A DNA stretch of 64,000 bases from Symsagittifera roscoffensis (Eukaryota > Xenacoelomorpha > Acoela > Convolutidae), in contig NC_087067.1 in assembly GCF_963678635.1 (NCBI RefSeq), positions 808,001-872,000 of the forward strand, in the 5' to 3' direction. The notes below the pieces were generated by a model, which searched no databases, had not been told where the DNA came from, and worked only from the letters and a program-made list of their open reading frames with translations. Made by a program: the position numbers and the translations under genes. Of the stretch, positions 13,467 to 24,220 are shown one piece after another. The first letter of the stretch is position 1. Each line of letters starts with the position of its first letter.

Positions 13467-13909
13467 GGCTAGGTTGCAATCTGTCTGAAAACCCTTAACA
13501 ACGCCCCCACTCGGGCCACTTTTGAGAGTCACTGGTTTAAATTTCTAGATTGATCGAAACCATCTGTCTTATAAAACAGTATGGGTATACTATTTAATTA
13601 ATATGAAGGTTTGATCCAAATGATCTGGTATCAAAGTCACTGTCTTTTCGTTTTATGGTTTTTGTTCCTTTTTCTATACTTTTTTCTTGTTTTTGTTTCC
13701 CTAGTTCCCCCCCCCCCCTTACTCGGTTAGCTAGGCCTCGTTCGGAGAGCATACCAGGAAGTTTTCTCAAGTTTTCTTAAAAAGCTATCACGGTACAGCC
13801 GCAAGGTTTACACGTTCCCGCTGAACCGTACCACCGGTACTCTAGAATGGGCATGCCGACCGGAGCTGTGTCAAGTGGGTTCGACTCCATAGTCATGATG
13901 TCGTAAAAA

Positions 13910-13924
13910 CACCCAGGAGCGCCA
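13910..13924 (-). other. Candidate primer binding site, element A
   Basis: Minus-strand TGGCGCTCCTGGGTG begins 11 nt inside the LTR end at 13936. The same block sits at the same offset in B, and with one change (TGGTGCTCCTGGGTG) in C. It begins with TGG, as expected for pairing to a tRNA CCA end. I could not assign the tRNA. Confidence 0.55.
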
Positions 13925-13935
13925 TAAAAACACTA

Positions 13936-14104
13936 TGTAACAGTCGCCTACTGCAGTCATATATGAGGCTTAAGAAAAATAGGCCCTATAACCACTGGCT
14001 CAAGGGTCAGGGACACTATCTCTTGTGTTTTTCTACCTCAAGAACGGTCGGAGCCAGTTCGGTTCGCTTGCGACATGAGACTAGAACTCGCTACAGCTTG
14101 AAGG
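13936..14104 (-). repeat. Element A 5' LTR, 3'-terminal fragment (169 bp)
   Basis: Matches the last ~170 bp of element B's LTR in inverse orientation (compare 14820-14990) and ends with the LTR terminus TGTAAC on the plus strand. It stops exactly at element B's 5' LTR; the LTR continues at 36694 beyond B. The duplicated AGG (or AAGG counting a shared A) flanks B. Confidence 0.9.
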
Positions 14105-14660
14105 TGTGCCAGTCGGTCATGTCCGGAGGTTTGACCTTGAGAAACACGTAATTTTGGAGTGAAGTTTTAATTTTAAAAATTTCGAATGGAGCTTGTCATG
14201 CTCAGTTTTCTCGAACCAACTGAAAACAAAAAGTGAAAAATCAGAACGACCGAATTAACAATTGCGGGAAACTACTCAAGAAAAAGGCAGGAAATTGCTA
14301 TTCGCAATTTCTCGATACGAAATAATAAGAGAGTAGAGCTGTCTTATCCCGAAAACAGGAGAATAGAACACAGACTTGAGAAAGAACGATTATTCGAACG
14401 GAACAGAGTGAACATTCAATGGAAGAGAGGACAACTCGAGTGTCCCGATGGTTCATACAGAAACTTTGATTCTTGAGACAAAACTTACTACTGTTGTTAA
14501 AACTAATTAGCATCAAACTTATTTAGTTATATTATTTAATCCTCGAGCTACTTATCTTTTAATTACTCCTCATACTCAAGCGCATCGACATGTGAGTTCT
14601 CAATTTAAATTTCTCGAGTGTATTTTATGATAGTTATGTTGAGATAAGGCGAGTTTTAGG

Positions 14661-14683
14661 TTGATCCATCTGAAATGGATCAA
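14661..14683 (+). promoter_or_regulatory. LTR hairpin just upstream of poly(A) signal (B 5' LTR)
   Basis: TTGATCCAT, a 5-nt loop, ATGGATCAA: a perfect 9-bp stem 13 bases before AATAAA. It is repeated in the 3' LTR (36357-36379). In A's LTR the stem is kept with a change that leaves a G-U pair (about 61890-61915), and C's LTR has a related TCCATC/GATGGA hairpin. Confidence 0.6.
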
Positions 14684-14696
14684 AGTTCCACTGTCC

Positions 14697-14702
14697 AATA
14701 AA
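14697..14702 (+). terminator. Polyadenylation signal AATAAA in B 5' LTR
   Basis: AATAAA follows the LTR hairpin. The 3' LTR copy at 36393-36398 would serve the genomic transcript. The corresponding site in A's LTR has decayed to a run of A. Confidence 0.55.
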
Positions 14703-15001
14703 AAGTAACTAAGCGGATTGTTCCGACCCGGTTTTTAACGGCGTTCATGTATTTTGGGTATTTCGAGACCTAAGTATGGGGACGTTTTTATTTCTAGAGT
14801 GTGGGGGTATTTTGGTAGTGGCCTTTAAGCTGTAACGGGTTCTAGTCTCATGTCGCAAGCGAACCGAATTGGCTCCGACCGTTCTTGAGGTAGAAAAACA
14901 CAAGAGATAGTGTCCCTGACTCTTGAGCCAATGGTTAGAGGGCCTATTTTTCTTAAGCCTCATGTGTGACTGCAGTAGACGAATGTTACATAGTGTTTTT
15001 A

Positions 15002-15016
15002 TGGCGCTCCTGGGTG
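15002..15016 (+). other. Candidate primer binding site, element B
   Basis: TGGCGCTCCTGGGTG, 11 nt after the 5' LTR. It is conserved in all three elements at nearly the same offset. The primer tRNA is not identified; an 11-nt gap is longer than usual. Confidence 0.55.
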
Positions 15017-15458
15017 TTTTTACGACATCATGACTACGGAGTCGAACCCACTTGACACAGCTTTGGGCTACATGCCCATTCTAGAGTACCGGTGGTACGG
15101 TTCCGCGGGAACGTGTAAACCTTCCGGTTGTACCGTGATAGCTTTTTAAGAAAACTCAAGAAAACTTCCTGGTACGCTCTCCGAACGAGGCTTAGCTAAC
15201 CGAGTGAAAGGGGGCAACTAGGGGGACAAAAACACGAGCAAAAAAGAATACAAAAAGGAACAAAAACCATAAAACGAAAAAAGACAGTGACTTTGATACC
15301 AAATTAGTTGGATCAAACCTTTGTATTAATTAAATAGTATACACATACTGTTTTATAAGACCGATCGTTTCGATCAATCTAGCAATTTAAACCAGTGAAT
15401 TCAATAAGGTGCCCGAGTGGGGGGCGTTGTTAAGGGTTTTCAGATAGATTGCGACCCA

Positions 15459-15585
15459 ACCGGACCACTAGGAGACTTGACTGGAAAGGGTGACCAGTCG
15501 AGTGGGAAAGTGGTTCACAAGGATCGAAACGGACCACTAGGAGACTTGATTGGAAGAGGTGACCAGTCGAGTGGGAAAGTGGTTC
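15459..15585 (+). repeat. 69-bp tandem repeat in element B leader (about 2 copies)
   Basis: Two copies of the unit found three times in A's leader (GGACCACTAGGAGACTTGA ... GAGTGGGAAAGTGGTTC). Copy number differs between the two elements. Confidence 0.85.
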
Positions 15586-16493
15586 TGCTGTCAAGTGCAG
15601 AACAGAGACAACCAGCACAGGACCACTACAAGAGGACGCACAGGGGTGTTCTCAAGTCGAACAACGGGTATCGTTAGAATCCACATTACATATTAGGAAA
15701 TAAGTGTAAAATTGGATAAGCGGAGTCCCATTGTTTTGAGGCAGTTTTTACTCAAGCAGGCCTGGAAACAGTTCTACGGTTTTCTCTCGAGAGGTTTAGC
15801 ACCCGGCGCTTAAGGGATTTTTCGGCTTAAGAGGGGGGCTAAAGAGGCGGGAGGTTAGTAGGGGGGCTGGTTAGGTTAGAGGTTGGCGGTTGTAAATTGT
15901 AAAAAGGGGGGAAATTAGAGTAACTAATTAATCGACATCGTTGATTTAGTTACATTAGCCATCAACACGCGTTGGTAATAATAGGTGGATATCCAAAATT
16001 TAACTCGAGTTAAGATTGGTACGCTGGTTGGATTGGTAGGGGGGAACGGATATAGACAGTTTTTGTGATACCCCATAAGATCGCTAGTGGGGGGAGGAAA
16101 ACGCGTGGCAGTTAGGTACCAGACATTTTTTTTCGACAGAAGGTCGACATTTGTCTCCTTTGAACTTTAGGTGGGTTGATTTATGTGTTTTATTATTTTT
16201 TCTTGTTTAAAAAAATTTTTTTTATATATATTGTTGCATTTTGGTGAGGATTTGCGATTGGTTTTTATACGAACAGGTGATCACAAGATACCTGCGCACA
16301 GGTTTTGGTTTCAAGTTGCTTGGAACATAGAAAAAGAGGTAATTTAAAAAGGGGGGTTAGCATTTGGCCATTAAGAGAGGGTTTTTGGGAAAATTTTCAC
16401 TAGAGCTTGAGTGGTGGTACAAGGTAAAGTGAATCAAGAAGTCCCTACAACGAAGAAGAAAGAGATCCGATATACAGACACTCAGTGACGAGT

Positions 16494-17115
16494 CTTGGGA
16501 CAGTACCGAAGAAGTCTTGGGACATTGCAGTCTGGGGACAGTCTTGGGGCAACACAGTCTTGGGACAGTGCAGCCTTGGGGCAGTCTTGGACCAGAGCAG
16601 TCTTGGTACGAAACAGTCTTGGGCCATTGGTCTTGGGACGTTAGTCTTGGGACGTTGGTCTTGGGACATTAGTCTTGGGACGTTGGTCTTGGGCCATTGG
16701 TCTTGCGACGTTAGTCTTGGGACGTTGGTCTTGGGCCATTGGTCTTGGGACATTAGTCTTGGGCCATTGGTCTTGGGACGTTGGTCTTGGGCCATTGGTC
16801 TTGGGACATTAGTCTTGGTCCATTGGTCTTGGGACATTAGTCTTGGGACGTTGGTCTTGGGCCATTGGTCTTGGGACTTTAGTCTTGGGACATTAGTCTT
16901 GGGCCATTGGTCTTGGGACGTTAGTCTTGGGACGTTGGTCTTGGGCCATTGGTCTTGGGGCATTAGTCTTTGGGACGTTAGTATTGGGACATTGGTCTCG
17001 GGACGTTAGTCTTGGGACGTTGGTCTTGGGACGTTGGTCTAGGGACGTTGGTCTTGGGACATTGGTCTGAGGATACCAATAAGAAGTACTGGGACAACAC
17101 TGAATAGTCTTGGGA
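16494..17115 (+). repeat. 14-bp minisatellite in element B leader
   Basis: Tandem GTCTTGGGACRTTR units; the regular core is about 16611-17070 (around 32 copies), with looser copies on both sides. It is the same unit as in A (12058-12416) but a longer array. Confidence 0.9.
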
Positions 17116-17352
17116 CGGTAGAGAGAAAGTCTTGGAACAGTATTAGGAAGGGGGTACTACAAGAGTACTAAGTTAGGTTGAAGTAACCAATTATAACAAC
17201 ACATTCCCTATCCTAACCTAACACATAAAAGTTTTCAAGAGTTTAAGAAAAATTGTTTTTAGCGAATTGTCAATTTCTTTTTACTTAGAGTTTTAACCTT
17301 AGAGTAGAAATTTTGTAGATAATAATACTGTAAATAATAACAATTGTAAATA

Positions 17353-20300
17353 ATGAGGCGGAGCAGGGTACCGGTAGCTGAAAAAAGATCTACCGAAGCA
17401 AAGACAAAGTATAATTCGTCGCTACGCAAAACAACATCAATGGGTCCGAAGATAACAAAGGAGAGCTTTTCAGTTAATATGGTCAGCACAAGGAGTACAA
17501 CGGAGAACAGAGCAAAAGAGGGCACGGAAGGGGAACGAGTAGAACCCACCATCGAGATTGATCTAGAGACACCTGATCAAAGTGTGGATGAAACAAGGAA
17601 AATGGCGACGGAGTCAACTCCAATGCCCAATGCAGAAGAACCAAACCCGAAACCCATAGAGTTCTCACCAATAGACAATGTGGAAGACGCAATAGGCAAC
17701 ACCGAAGAAAAGGTGAAAGAAGACTCTCAAGTAAAAAAGACATCTTTTACAGAAAAGTTGGCGATGATGGTCGGAATAAAAACGAAAGAAAACAAGACTG
17801 ACGAACCAAAAGCTGAAAGAGCACGAACATTTGGGACAGTGAGCACGAAGACGACAGAAGCCAATCCAAGAGAGGAACAAACTAAAGCAGAAGCTACGGC
17901 CAAAGACAGACCGACGGCTGACCATGAAGAGGCTACTCTTGAGCTAGGTGACTTGATGGCAAAACTGAATCAGATCGACAAAAAACTGAAGCACAGCGAA
18001 GAGGACAGAGAAGTGATAAGAAAAGAATTAAGATACAACAAACACGAGTATCTGGATAGTTATTTTAACCTGGCTAAGGCATCAGACGAGAGACTCAAGG
18101 AGATGACAGATAAGGTAGAAACCACCAATGAAGAACGAGATAGGAACATCAAAAAAGATATGCAACAGTTGAAAAACCGATATGATGATGTCAACAGCCA
18201 ATTAGGTAGCCTGGAAAAGAGAATGGGCACAATGAGCAAAAATCAGGCCGAAAGTTCGTGTGCAATACAGGCGAAATTGGATGCAATCTTGAGAAGTTCT
18301 ACCTCACAAGAAAGACCGGCAGCGGATCGCAAGCAAGGCACCAGAGTTGACTTTGTGGAACCACAAAGGAACAAACGGCAATCGACACCGTTGCCCTTAA
18401 CTCGGGATACGGTGAGCATAGCACCAACAGCTGCTAAAACAATCATGAAGAATGGAACGTCAAGTACAACGACTGGTCCGGGGGACTCAACAGCTAACAG
18501 CAACGCAGGTCCGGATGCTATGACATGGGCAAGCACTTGGGAGATGATGAATAGAACTCTAGAGGCCTTCGCCACGAGGAACACTGACTCGAATGATAGA
18601 AGAGAGGGAAAATCCAGAAAAACATTCAAAAAGCCAAAAGAATTCAAAGATGATTCTGATGGATGCATTGATACTTGGGTGGAAGTGATGAGATTACACC
18701 TAGAACAGGACAACTTGAACGATGAAAGACAAGCATGCACAGCCATACTCAGCAATTTAGAAGGCACGGCATTAAAATGCGTGGTTGCGAAGAAAGAAGA
18801 AGAACGCGATACCGCGGACAAAATCTTTGAAATACTGTTGAATAGATTCGGCTCAGGCATGAAGGGTCATCAAGCGATGATGCGATTTGAAAAAAGGAGA
18901 CAGAGAGATGACGAATCGATAGACAGGTTCCTAGATGATCTCGAGAGCTGGAGAAGAAGGAGTGACCCAGAAGAATCTACCAATAGAAGAAACTTCAGCA
19001 TAGCCTCAAAGTTCATTGATGGGGTAAAGAGTGATGACTTGAGAACGATGTTAGCAACGTATTACACATTGTCGAAAGATAATGCGCCAACTCCAGAAGA
19101 GATGAGGCAGAAGTCAAGGGAATACATGCTGATGAAACCCAAGAAATACTCGTACTCAGACAACAGAAACACTCAAGGGGGGAGTCAGCCACAGAGGTCG
19201 CCATGGTACAAGCCCAGAGATGACATGGACAAACGCAGGTCGTGTGCTAACTGCGGGTCAGTTGATCATCATGTGGCGGATTGCACGACATACAAACAGG
19301 GCATGAAGAGTTTGGGGCATGCACCTGATGAGGAAGATATGAGTCAGATGGAAGAACACGAGTTCTATAGCGGCTCGATCACCAAAATAGGAGCAAGATG
19401 CTTCTTCTGCAACCAAGAAGGGCACTTCAGGATGGACTGTCCGTTGTTTTGGGAAGCGGTCAAGAATCAGAGTCATCCGAAACACAAGTTGGCGCTAGCA
19501 GCGGTGCAGAACCAGAGAAACAGACAAGGTGAATTTGAGACGAAGAAACTTGAGGGACTAAATGTAGAGCTACCAACGAAATCAATGAAAACTGTAACAC
19601 AATGTGGTAGTGCAGCAGAGGCCACGGCGAAGAAAGCCCCAGAAATAGATTACGAGAAGGCGGCAGCGGAGGCCATCAACAAAGTGAAGCAGGATCTGGC
19701 AGCGAAAGAAATAGAACAACGACTAAAGCAGGAGATCGAAAAGCAGAATTTCAACGAAGCATTAACTGGATCGAAGCCAGCACCAGAGGCTGTATCGGGC
19801 TCGACAAAGACTGGAAATTGTAACACTGTAAAGATGGTGACAGGAAAACCATTCGGCATATCAAAAATCGGGGCTAGAATAATGTCGATAATCACAGTGG
19901 GCGGCCACGAGGTAACCAGAAACTTGAGCGAATCGAGCGACCAGACAATAATGCACATTGATGTGTACGCAGATTACTTGAGTTTAATAAGCCCACAATC
20001 GACTTCTAGAGCATTGAGAGCACTACTCACGCGAGGGGGTAGCAAGTCGGTACGTGTTGATAACAGATACACAGAAGCTTATGGTCCACATGAGGTGATG
20101 TTAAATATAGATGGAATCAACATCTATACCAAAACAATGATAACATGTGATGAAGACCTAATTGGGCAAATCTACGTAGGGAAGGAAGAGTTAAAGGTGA
20201 GATCGATTGGACACTGTGCCATGCTTGAAGAAGATGCGATGCACATCGGGACAGAGGCAGATGTGACAGGGCACGTGCTAGACATAAATGGCAAGAAGAC

Positions 20301-21651
20301 TCATTTACGTGGGTTACTTGATACGGGAGCGGTCTTGAGTGTCATACCAATCGATACTTGGGAAAGAATGGGCTTCAACAAAGATGACTTGATAGATTCG
20401 AGAATACGGTTGCCGGCTGCGAACAAAGGGGCCCTGCGCGTGTTGGGCAGAACGCCGATAATAGCGCTCAATCTGGGGGAACGTAACCTGTGGATGAGTT
20501 TTCTTGTAGTAGAAAACCTAGATGAGTCTGACCAATTTATTTTAGGCAGAGACTTCATCAGGAACTTTGATGTAGCGATTGATCTAAACAACGCAATGTT
20601 CAGGATACGGAACCCGGATAGGAGGTACGCAATCAAACCGGTAAATTTAATAATAGCAAATGAAAGCAAAGCACCGGTGTTCTTGAGTAGGAGGGTGAGG
20701 CTAAAGGCGAATGAAGCGGCAATCGTAGGCTTGCGGATGAAAAATTACAATGAATTAAGTGACAATAAGCAAGTGTGTATAGTTCCGAATCCTAATAGTC
20801 AAAGTGCTGCTGTTTTAGGAAGATCATTCTCGATAACGAAGAGCGGCCTCTGCGTCAGTGTCTTGTTGAATACCCTTGATATACCGATCACGATACAGAG
20901 AGGGAGGAAACTGGGATATGATTTACCGGTTAAAACTCGATATGAAACAATTGAGAACTCAAAACAGAATGAAGTTGTTGATTGTCCCAACCACAGGGAC
21001 AAAATTTGTATCTTGAGACGATTGCAGAAAATAAAAGATTCTTCAGGTCTTATTAAATCACTTAAGTCAGAAACGGACGATGGGCTGTCGAGCTGTTCGA
21101 ACTTTCCAGAGCGACCCACACTAGATGAAATGCGAACTGATAAACCGGTTCTGCCGGAGATTGAACATTTGAGGGGCAAACTGAAAGATGAACAGCTCGA
21201 AGCCATCAAGGACGTACTAGAGCGGAACGAGGAAGTTTTTTCGGAGCACAAAGCGGATATCGGGTGTTGTAATTTCGTTGAGCATGAAATAGAACTTGAG
21301 GAGAACGCGGTACCGCACAGGGAGGGGGCGAGGCGCATGACCCCGCACAAATCGGGGGCGTGTAGAAAAGAGATCGAAACGTTACTAGAGTATGACATGA
21401 TAGAACCATCCAAGTCACCGTGGGCGTGTGGAGTAGTGATGGCCAAAAAGAAAGGCGACCAGTTGAGGTTTTGTTGTGACTTTCGATACCTGAACTCCGT
21501 CACGGTGAAGGATGCCTATCCCATACCTAGGATTGATGAGAGCCTCTCGAAGTTAGGTGATGCAAAATTTTTTACGACTCTTGATTTAGGCTCGGCCTTT
21601 TGGCAGGTACCACTACGGAAGCAGGACAGGGACAAGACAGGGTTCGCATGA
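17353..21651 (+). pseudogene. Element B gag-pol, part 1: gag, retropepsin, N-terminal RT (1432 aa to in-frame TGA)
   Basis: ATG at 17353 matches A's gag start. Charged N-terminal region with coiled coil; capsid domain about residues 425-600; CCHC knuckles C631-C644 and from C683; degenerate protease-like lobe around D870; retropepsin D990 in LLDTGAVLSVIP and ILGRDFI; RT motifs CDFRYLNSVTV and LDLGSAFWQVPL. It ends at a TGA (21649-21651) where A and C have Cys, so this is a nonsense mutation inside the RT fingers/palm. Downstream pol remains recognisable. Confidence 0.92.
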
Positions 21652-22434
21652 GAGTTGGGTCTGTTTCAGTGGAAACGGATGCCGTTTGGACTTTGCAATG
21701 CCACAGCCACGTTTCAGCGATTGATGGCACACGCGCTGATAGGCGTGACAAAGAAGTATGGCAATCTGGTAATGTGCTACGTGGATGACGTGGTAATAGC
21801 AACGCCAACACTAGAAGACCACATTGAGAGACTTGACGAGGTGTTCGCGTGCATGAAAAGATCGGGGCTAAAGTGTAAACCATCAAAGTGCGAGATACTC
21901 AAGGACTCAATAAAATACTTGGGCAGGATGGTAGACAAGCACGGCATCAGACGTGATCCAGACGCCGTGGAAGCTGTCCTAACCTGGAAGTCACCGAAGA
22001 CGGAACACCAGTTGATGAGCTTCCTGGGCTTCGCTAACTACTACAGAGAGTTCATCAAAGGCTACGCGGACAAGGTATACCCGATGCAACAGTTGATGAG
22101 GCACAAGGGCAAGAAGTTCACATGGAACAACGCAGCAGAAGAGTCATTCAAGAGGATAAAGAAAGAGCTATGCGAGGCACCAGTACTAGGGATGCCGACT
22201 GAGAAGGGGATGTACGTGCTGGACACGGATGCATCGGTAGTTGCGATTTCAGGAATTCTCCATCAGGAACAAGAATGGAATGGGAAGACAGTCTTGAGAC
22301 CAATAGCGTACGGGAGCAAAGTCCTAAGTGACACAGAAATGAAGTACGGAGCACCGAAAGCAGAGATGTTCGCAGTGGTCACCTTTGTCGAGAAATACAG
22401 GGCATACCTAGGCAGTGAGCCCTTCAAGCTGTGA
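21652..22434 (+). pseudogene. Element B gag-pol, part 2: RT palm/thumb and start of RNase H
   Basis: Same frame as part 1. It has MPFGLCNATATFQ, the RT catalytic YVDD at 21778-21789, the FLGFANYYREF thumb region, and RNase H starting LDTDASVVAISG with KAEMFAV. It is stopped by a TGA at 22432-22434 in FKL-RVDN where A has Arg (a CpG-type C-to-T change). Confidence 0.9.
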
Positions 22435-23398
22435 GTCGACAATCGAGCACTAAGCTGGCTGAAAACGTACTCAATGGACCAAAGTTACATTGGGAGGTGG
22501 ATAGTTCACTTGGACGGATACAACATGATAATTGAGCACAGAACACGGGATAAACATCAAAACGCCGACCGCTTGAGTAAGAAGACGGAGTTCTACGAGA
22601 GACAAGAACAAAGAGAGGCAGACAGACCTGAAATCAAAGAGGGCTTCTCCTTCATGGACAAGGAAACGTACGACAGTCTTCCACTCACAAGATGGCTGGA
22701 CAAATCAGACAAACCGATTGAAGATCATCCCGAATTACCAAAAGAGCCTCTTGAAAAAACCATCTTGATGAAGAACAGAAGGGTCCCGATAGAGGTAATA
22801 CTCAAGTCGAAGATCGTGAGGGAAACACTTAAGGCAAAAGGCTATGATCTTAACCAGGTAGAAGCGGGAGCTGCACAGATAGATGATGACTTAATGAGGT
22901 CGCTCGAGAAACTATCAGATGATAAGCCCGTGATCCAAGAGAAGGGTCAGGAGGGACCGGAACTAACTATACTTCGGAGAAAAGAAACAGCGAACAATAC
23001 TGACTCCTCAAAAGGAAGCGTCACTGATAGCAAAGATGTCGTGCGATCACTAGTTGACAAAATCCCCGAAAATATTCTGAGCAGACAAAAGTCAGGAAGA
23101 AGAAAGTGACATTCAAAGAAGGAACTGAACACCTGGGACTAGATCAAGAGTCCGGGGAGTGGTCCAGGTTCACAGAAGAAGAGGAACCCGGAAAAGGAAA
23201 ATTGTCCGGGGAGCGTGAAGAATGGGATGAAGACTCGGATGAGAGCAGCGAAGGCCAAGACAGTCTGTGCATGATATTAGCGGAAGAGAAGACAAGGCAC
23301 CACGACAGGGAGTTACAAACTGACCCATCTTCAGGAACGTACAATCTGGACATACAAGAGATAAGAGGTGGTGAAGAACTTGAGAGAATAGCGGTTTG
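22435..23398 (+). pseudogene. Element B gag-pol, part 3: end of RNase H and acidic spacer
   Basis: Starts with VDNRALSWL (RNase H Asp) and HQNADRLSK, then a spacer of ~300 residues. A one-base loss near 23080 shifts the frame, and a deletion at about 23395 removes ~25 residues compared with A and shifts it again. The spacer contains two copies of the polypurine-like core GTCCGGGGAG (23150-23159 and 23204-23213), both coding SGE. Confidence 0.85.
23150..23213 (+). other. Two internal copies of the PPT core GTCCGGGGAG (element B)
   Basis: Exact copies at 23150-23159 and 23204-23213, identical to the core of the 3' polypurine tract at 35789-35798. They might prime extra plus-strand starts; see the separate finding. 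Confidence 0.5.
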
Positions 23399-24220
23399 AA
23401 GAAAGCCAAAATCGTGAAAAGGATGATATGCGTGAAACTGAGTGACGACATCCACAGCCCTGGTGAGATGAATGGACAGATCATGGCGCTAAAGGAGCAT
23501 GTCAAGGCGAGATATAGGCTGTCAGACCTAATAAGAGCCCAGAAGAATGACAAAAGGACAAGTAACCTCTCCAAATGGATCCAGTCGGGGGTCAAGGAGA
23601 AGGGGGAACTTGAGGAAGACAGCTACAAGATCTTGAGCCAGTTCTATAAAGAAAAGAAAGACTTACTTTATCACACAGCTGATGGGGTGGTAGCGTGCAA
23701 GAGGAGAGATGAGGAAAAGATATTACACAAACACAACCTCATCATACTACCACAATTGTACCAAACGGAGGTGCTTATCAGATCACACGACCAGATGGGC
23801 CACCAGGGGATAGACAAAGTACAACAAAGGATACTTCACAGGTTTGATTGGCCAGGAATGAGAAAAGCTTGCGAGAGATGGGTGAATGCCTGCCTGGCAT
23901 GTCTCTAGGTAAAAGACCCAAGGAAGATGAAGTTTCCCCTCAAGTCCGTTGAGAGCTCAGAGTTCAATGAAGTGGTGCAGATAGACCATCAAAAAATCTG
24001 CATGACGGAGTCGGGATATAACCAGATACTGGTTATAATAGATCACTTCACAAAGTTGGCGGAAGCGGTCCCGTGCCAAACAGCCTCGGCCGAGGAGACA
24101 TGTGATCATTTGATAACGCATTGGATATCGCGGTATGGTTGTCCAATGACTTTCCAGTCGGACAACGGCAAAGCTTTTGTGGGGGACTTGACAAAAGAAT
24201 TGATGAGGAGATCGCACTGA
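23396..24220 (+). pseudogene. Element B gag-pol, part 4: integrase zinc finger and first two catalytic Asp
   Basis: HHCC finger (HDQMGHQG ... ACLACL) ends at a TAG (23906-23908) where A has Gln. The frame then continues with VQIDHQKICM and FQSDNGKAFVG. A small deletion near 24215 removes about five codons before HSQTNGL and shifts the frame. Confidence 0.85.

Larger units (their letters stand above)
11790..13935 (-). other. Element A leader (5' UTR)
   Basis: Untranslated leader between PBS and gag. It holds a 14-bp minisatellite (about 12058-12400), a 69-bp tandem repeat (about 13278-13466), and blocks at 12700-13080 and 13740-13920 that reappear inverted in the leader of element B. I see no convincing gene; apparent ORFs over the minisatellite exist because a 14-bp unit without stops is open in several frames. 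Confidence 0.75.
14105..14990 (+). repeat. Element B 5' LTR (886 bp)
   Basis: Starts TGTGCCAGTC and ends GAATGTTACA; nearly identical to 35801-36693. It contains a hairpin (14661-14683) followed by AATAAA (14697-14702), which probably marks the R region and polyadenylation site. There is no supported gene in it; a 72-codon antisense ORF is shared by both copies only because the LTRs are nearly identical. Confidence 0.95.
14991..17352 (+). other. Element B leader (5' UTR)
   Basis: 2.36 kb between LTR and gag with no convincing gene. Its first ~200 bp contain the PBS-like block and short self-complementary stretches (for example GTTCC-GCG-GGAAC near 15107), a plausible packaging or dimerisation region. 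It then carries a 69-bp repeat, blocks shared with A's leader and a long 14-bp minisatellite. The last 200 bp before gag are AT-rich. Confidence 0.75.

Noticed and set aside
13164-15677. Small ORF with repeated GPLGDLTGKGDQSSGK in A and B leaders
   Set aside because: The repeat unit is 69 bp, so any frame persists. A has no ATG in that frame and the upstream frame differs by one G between A and B.
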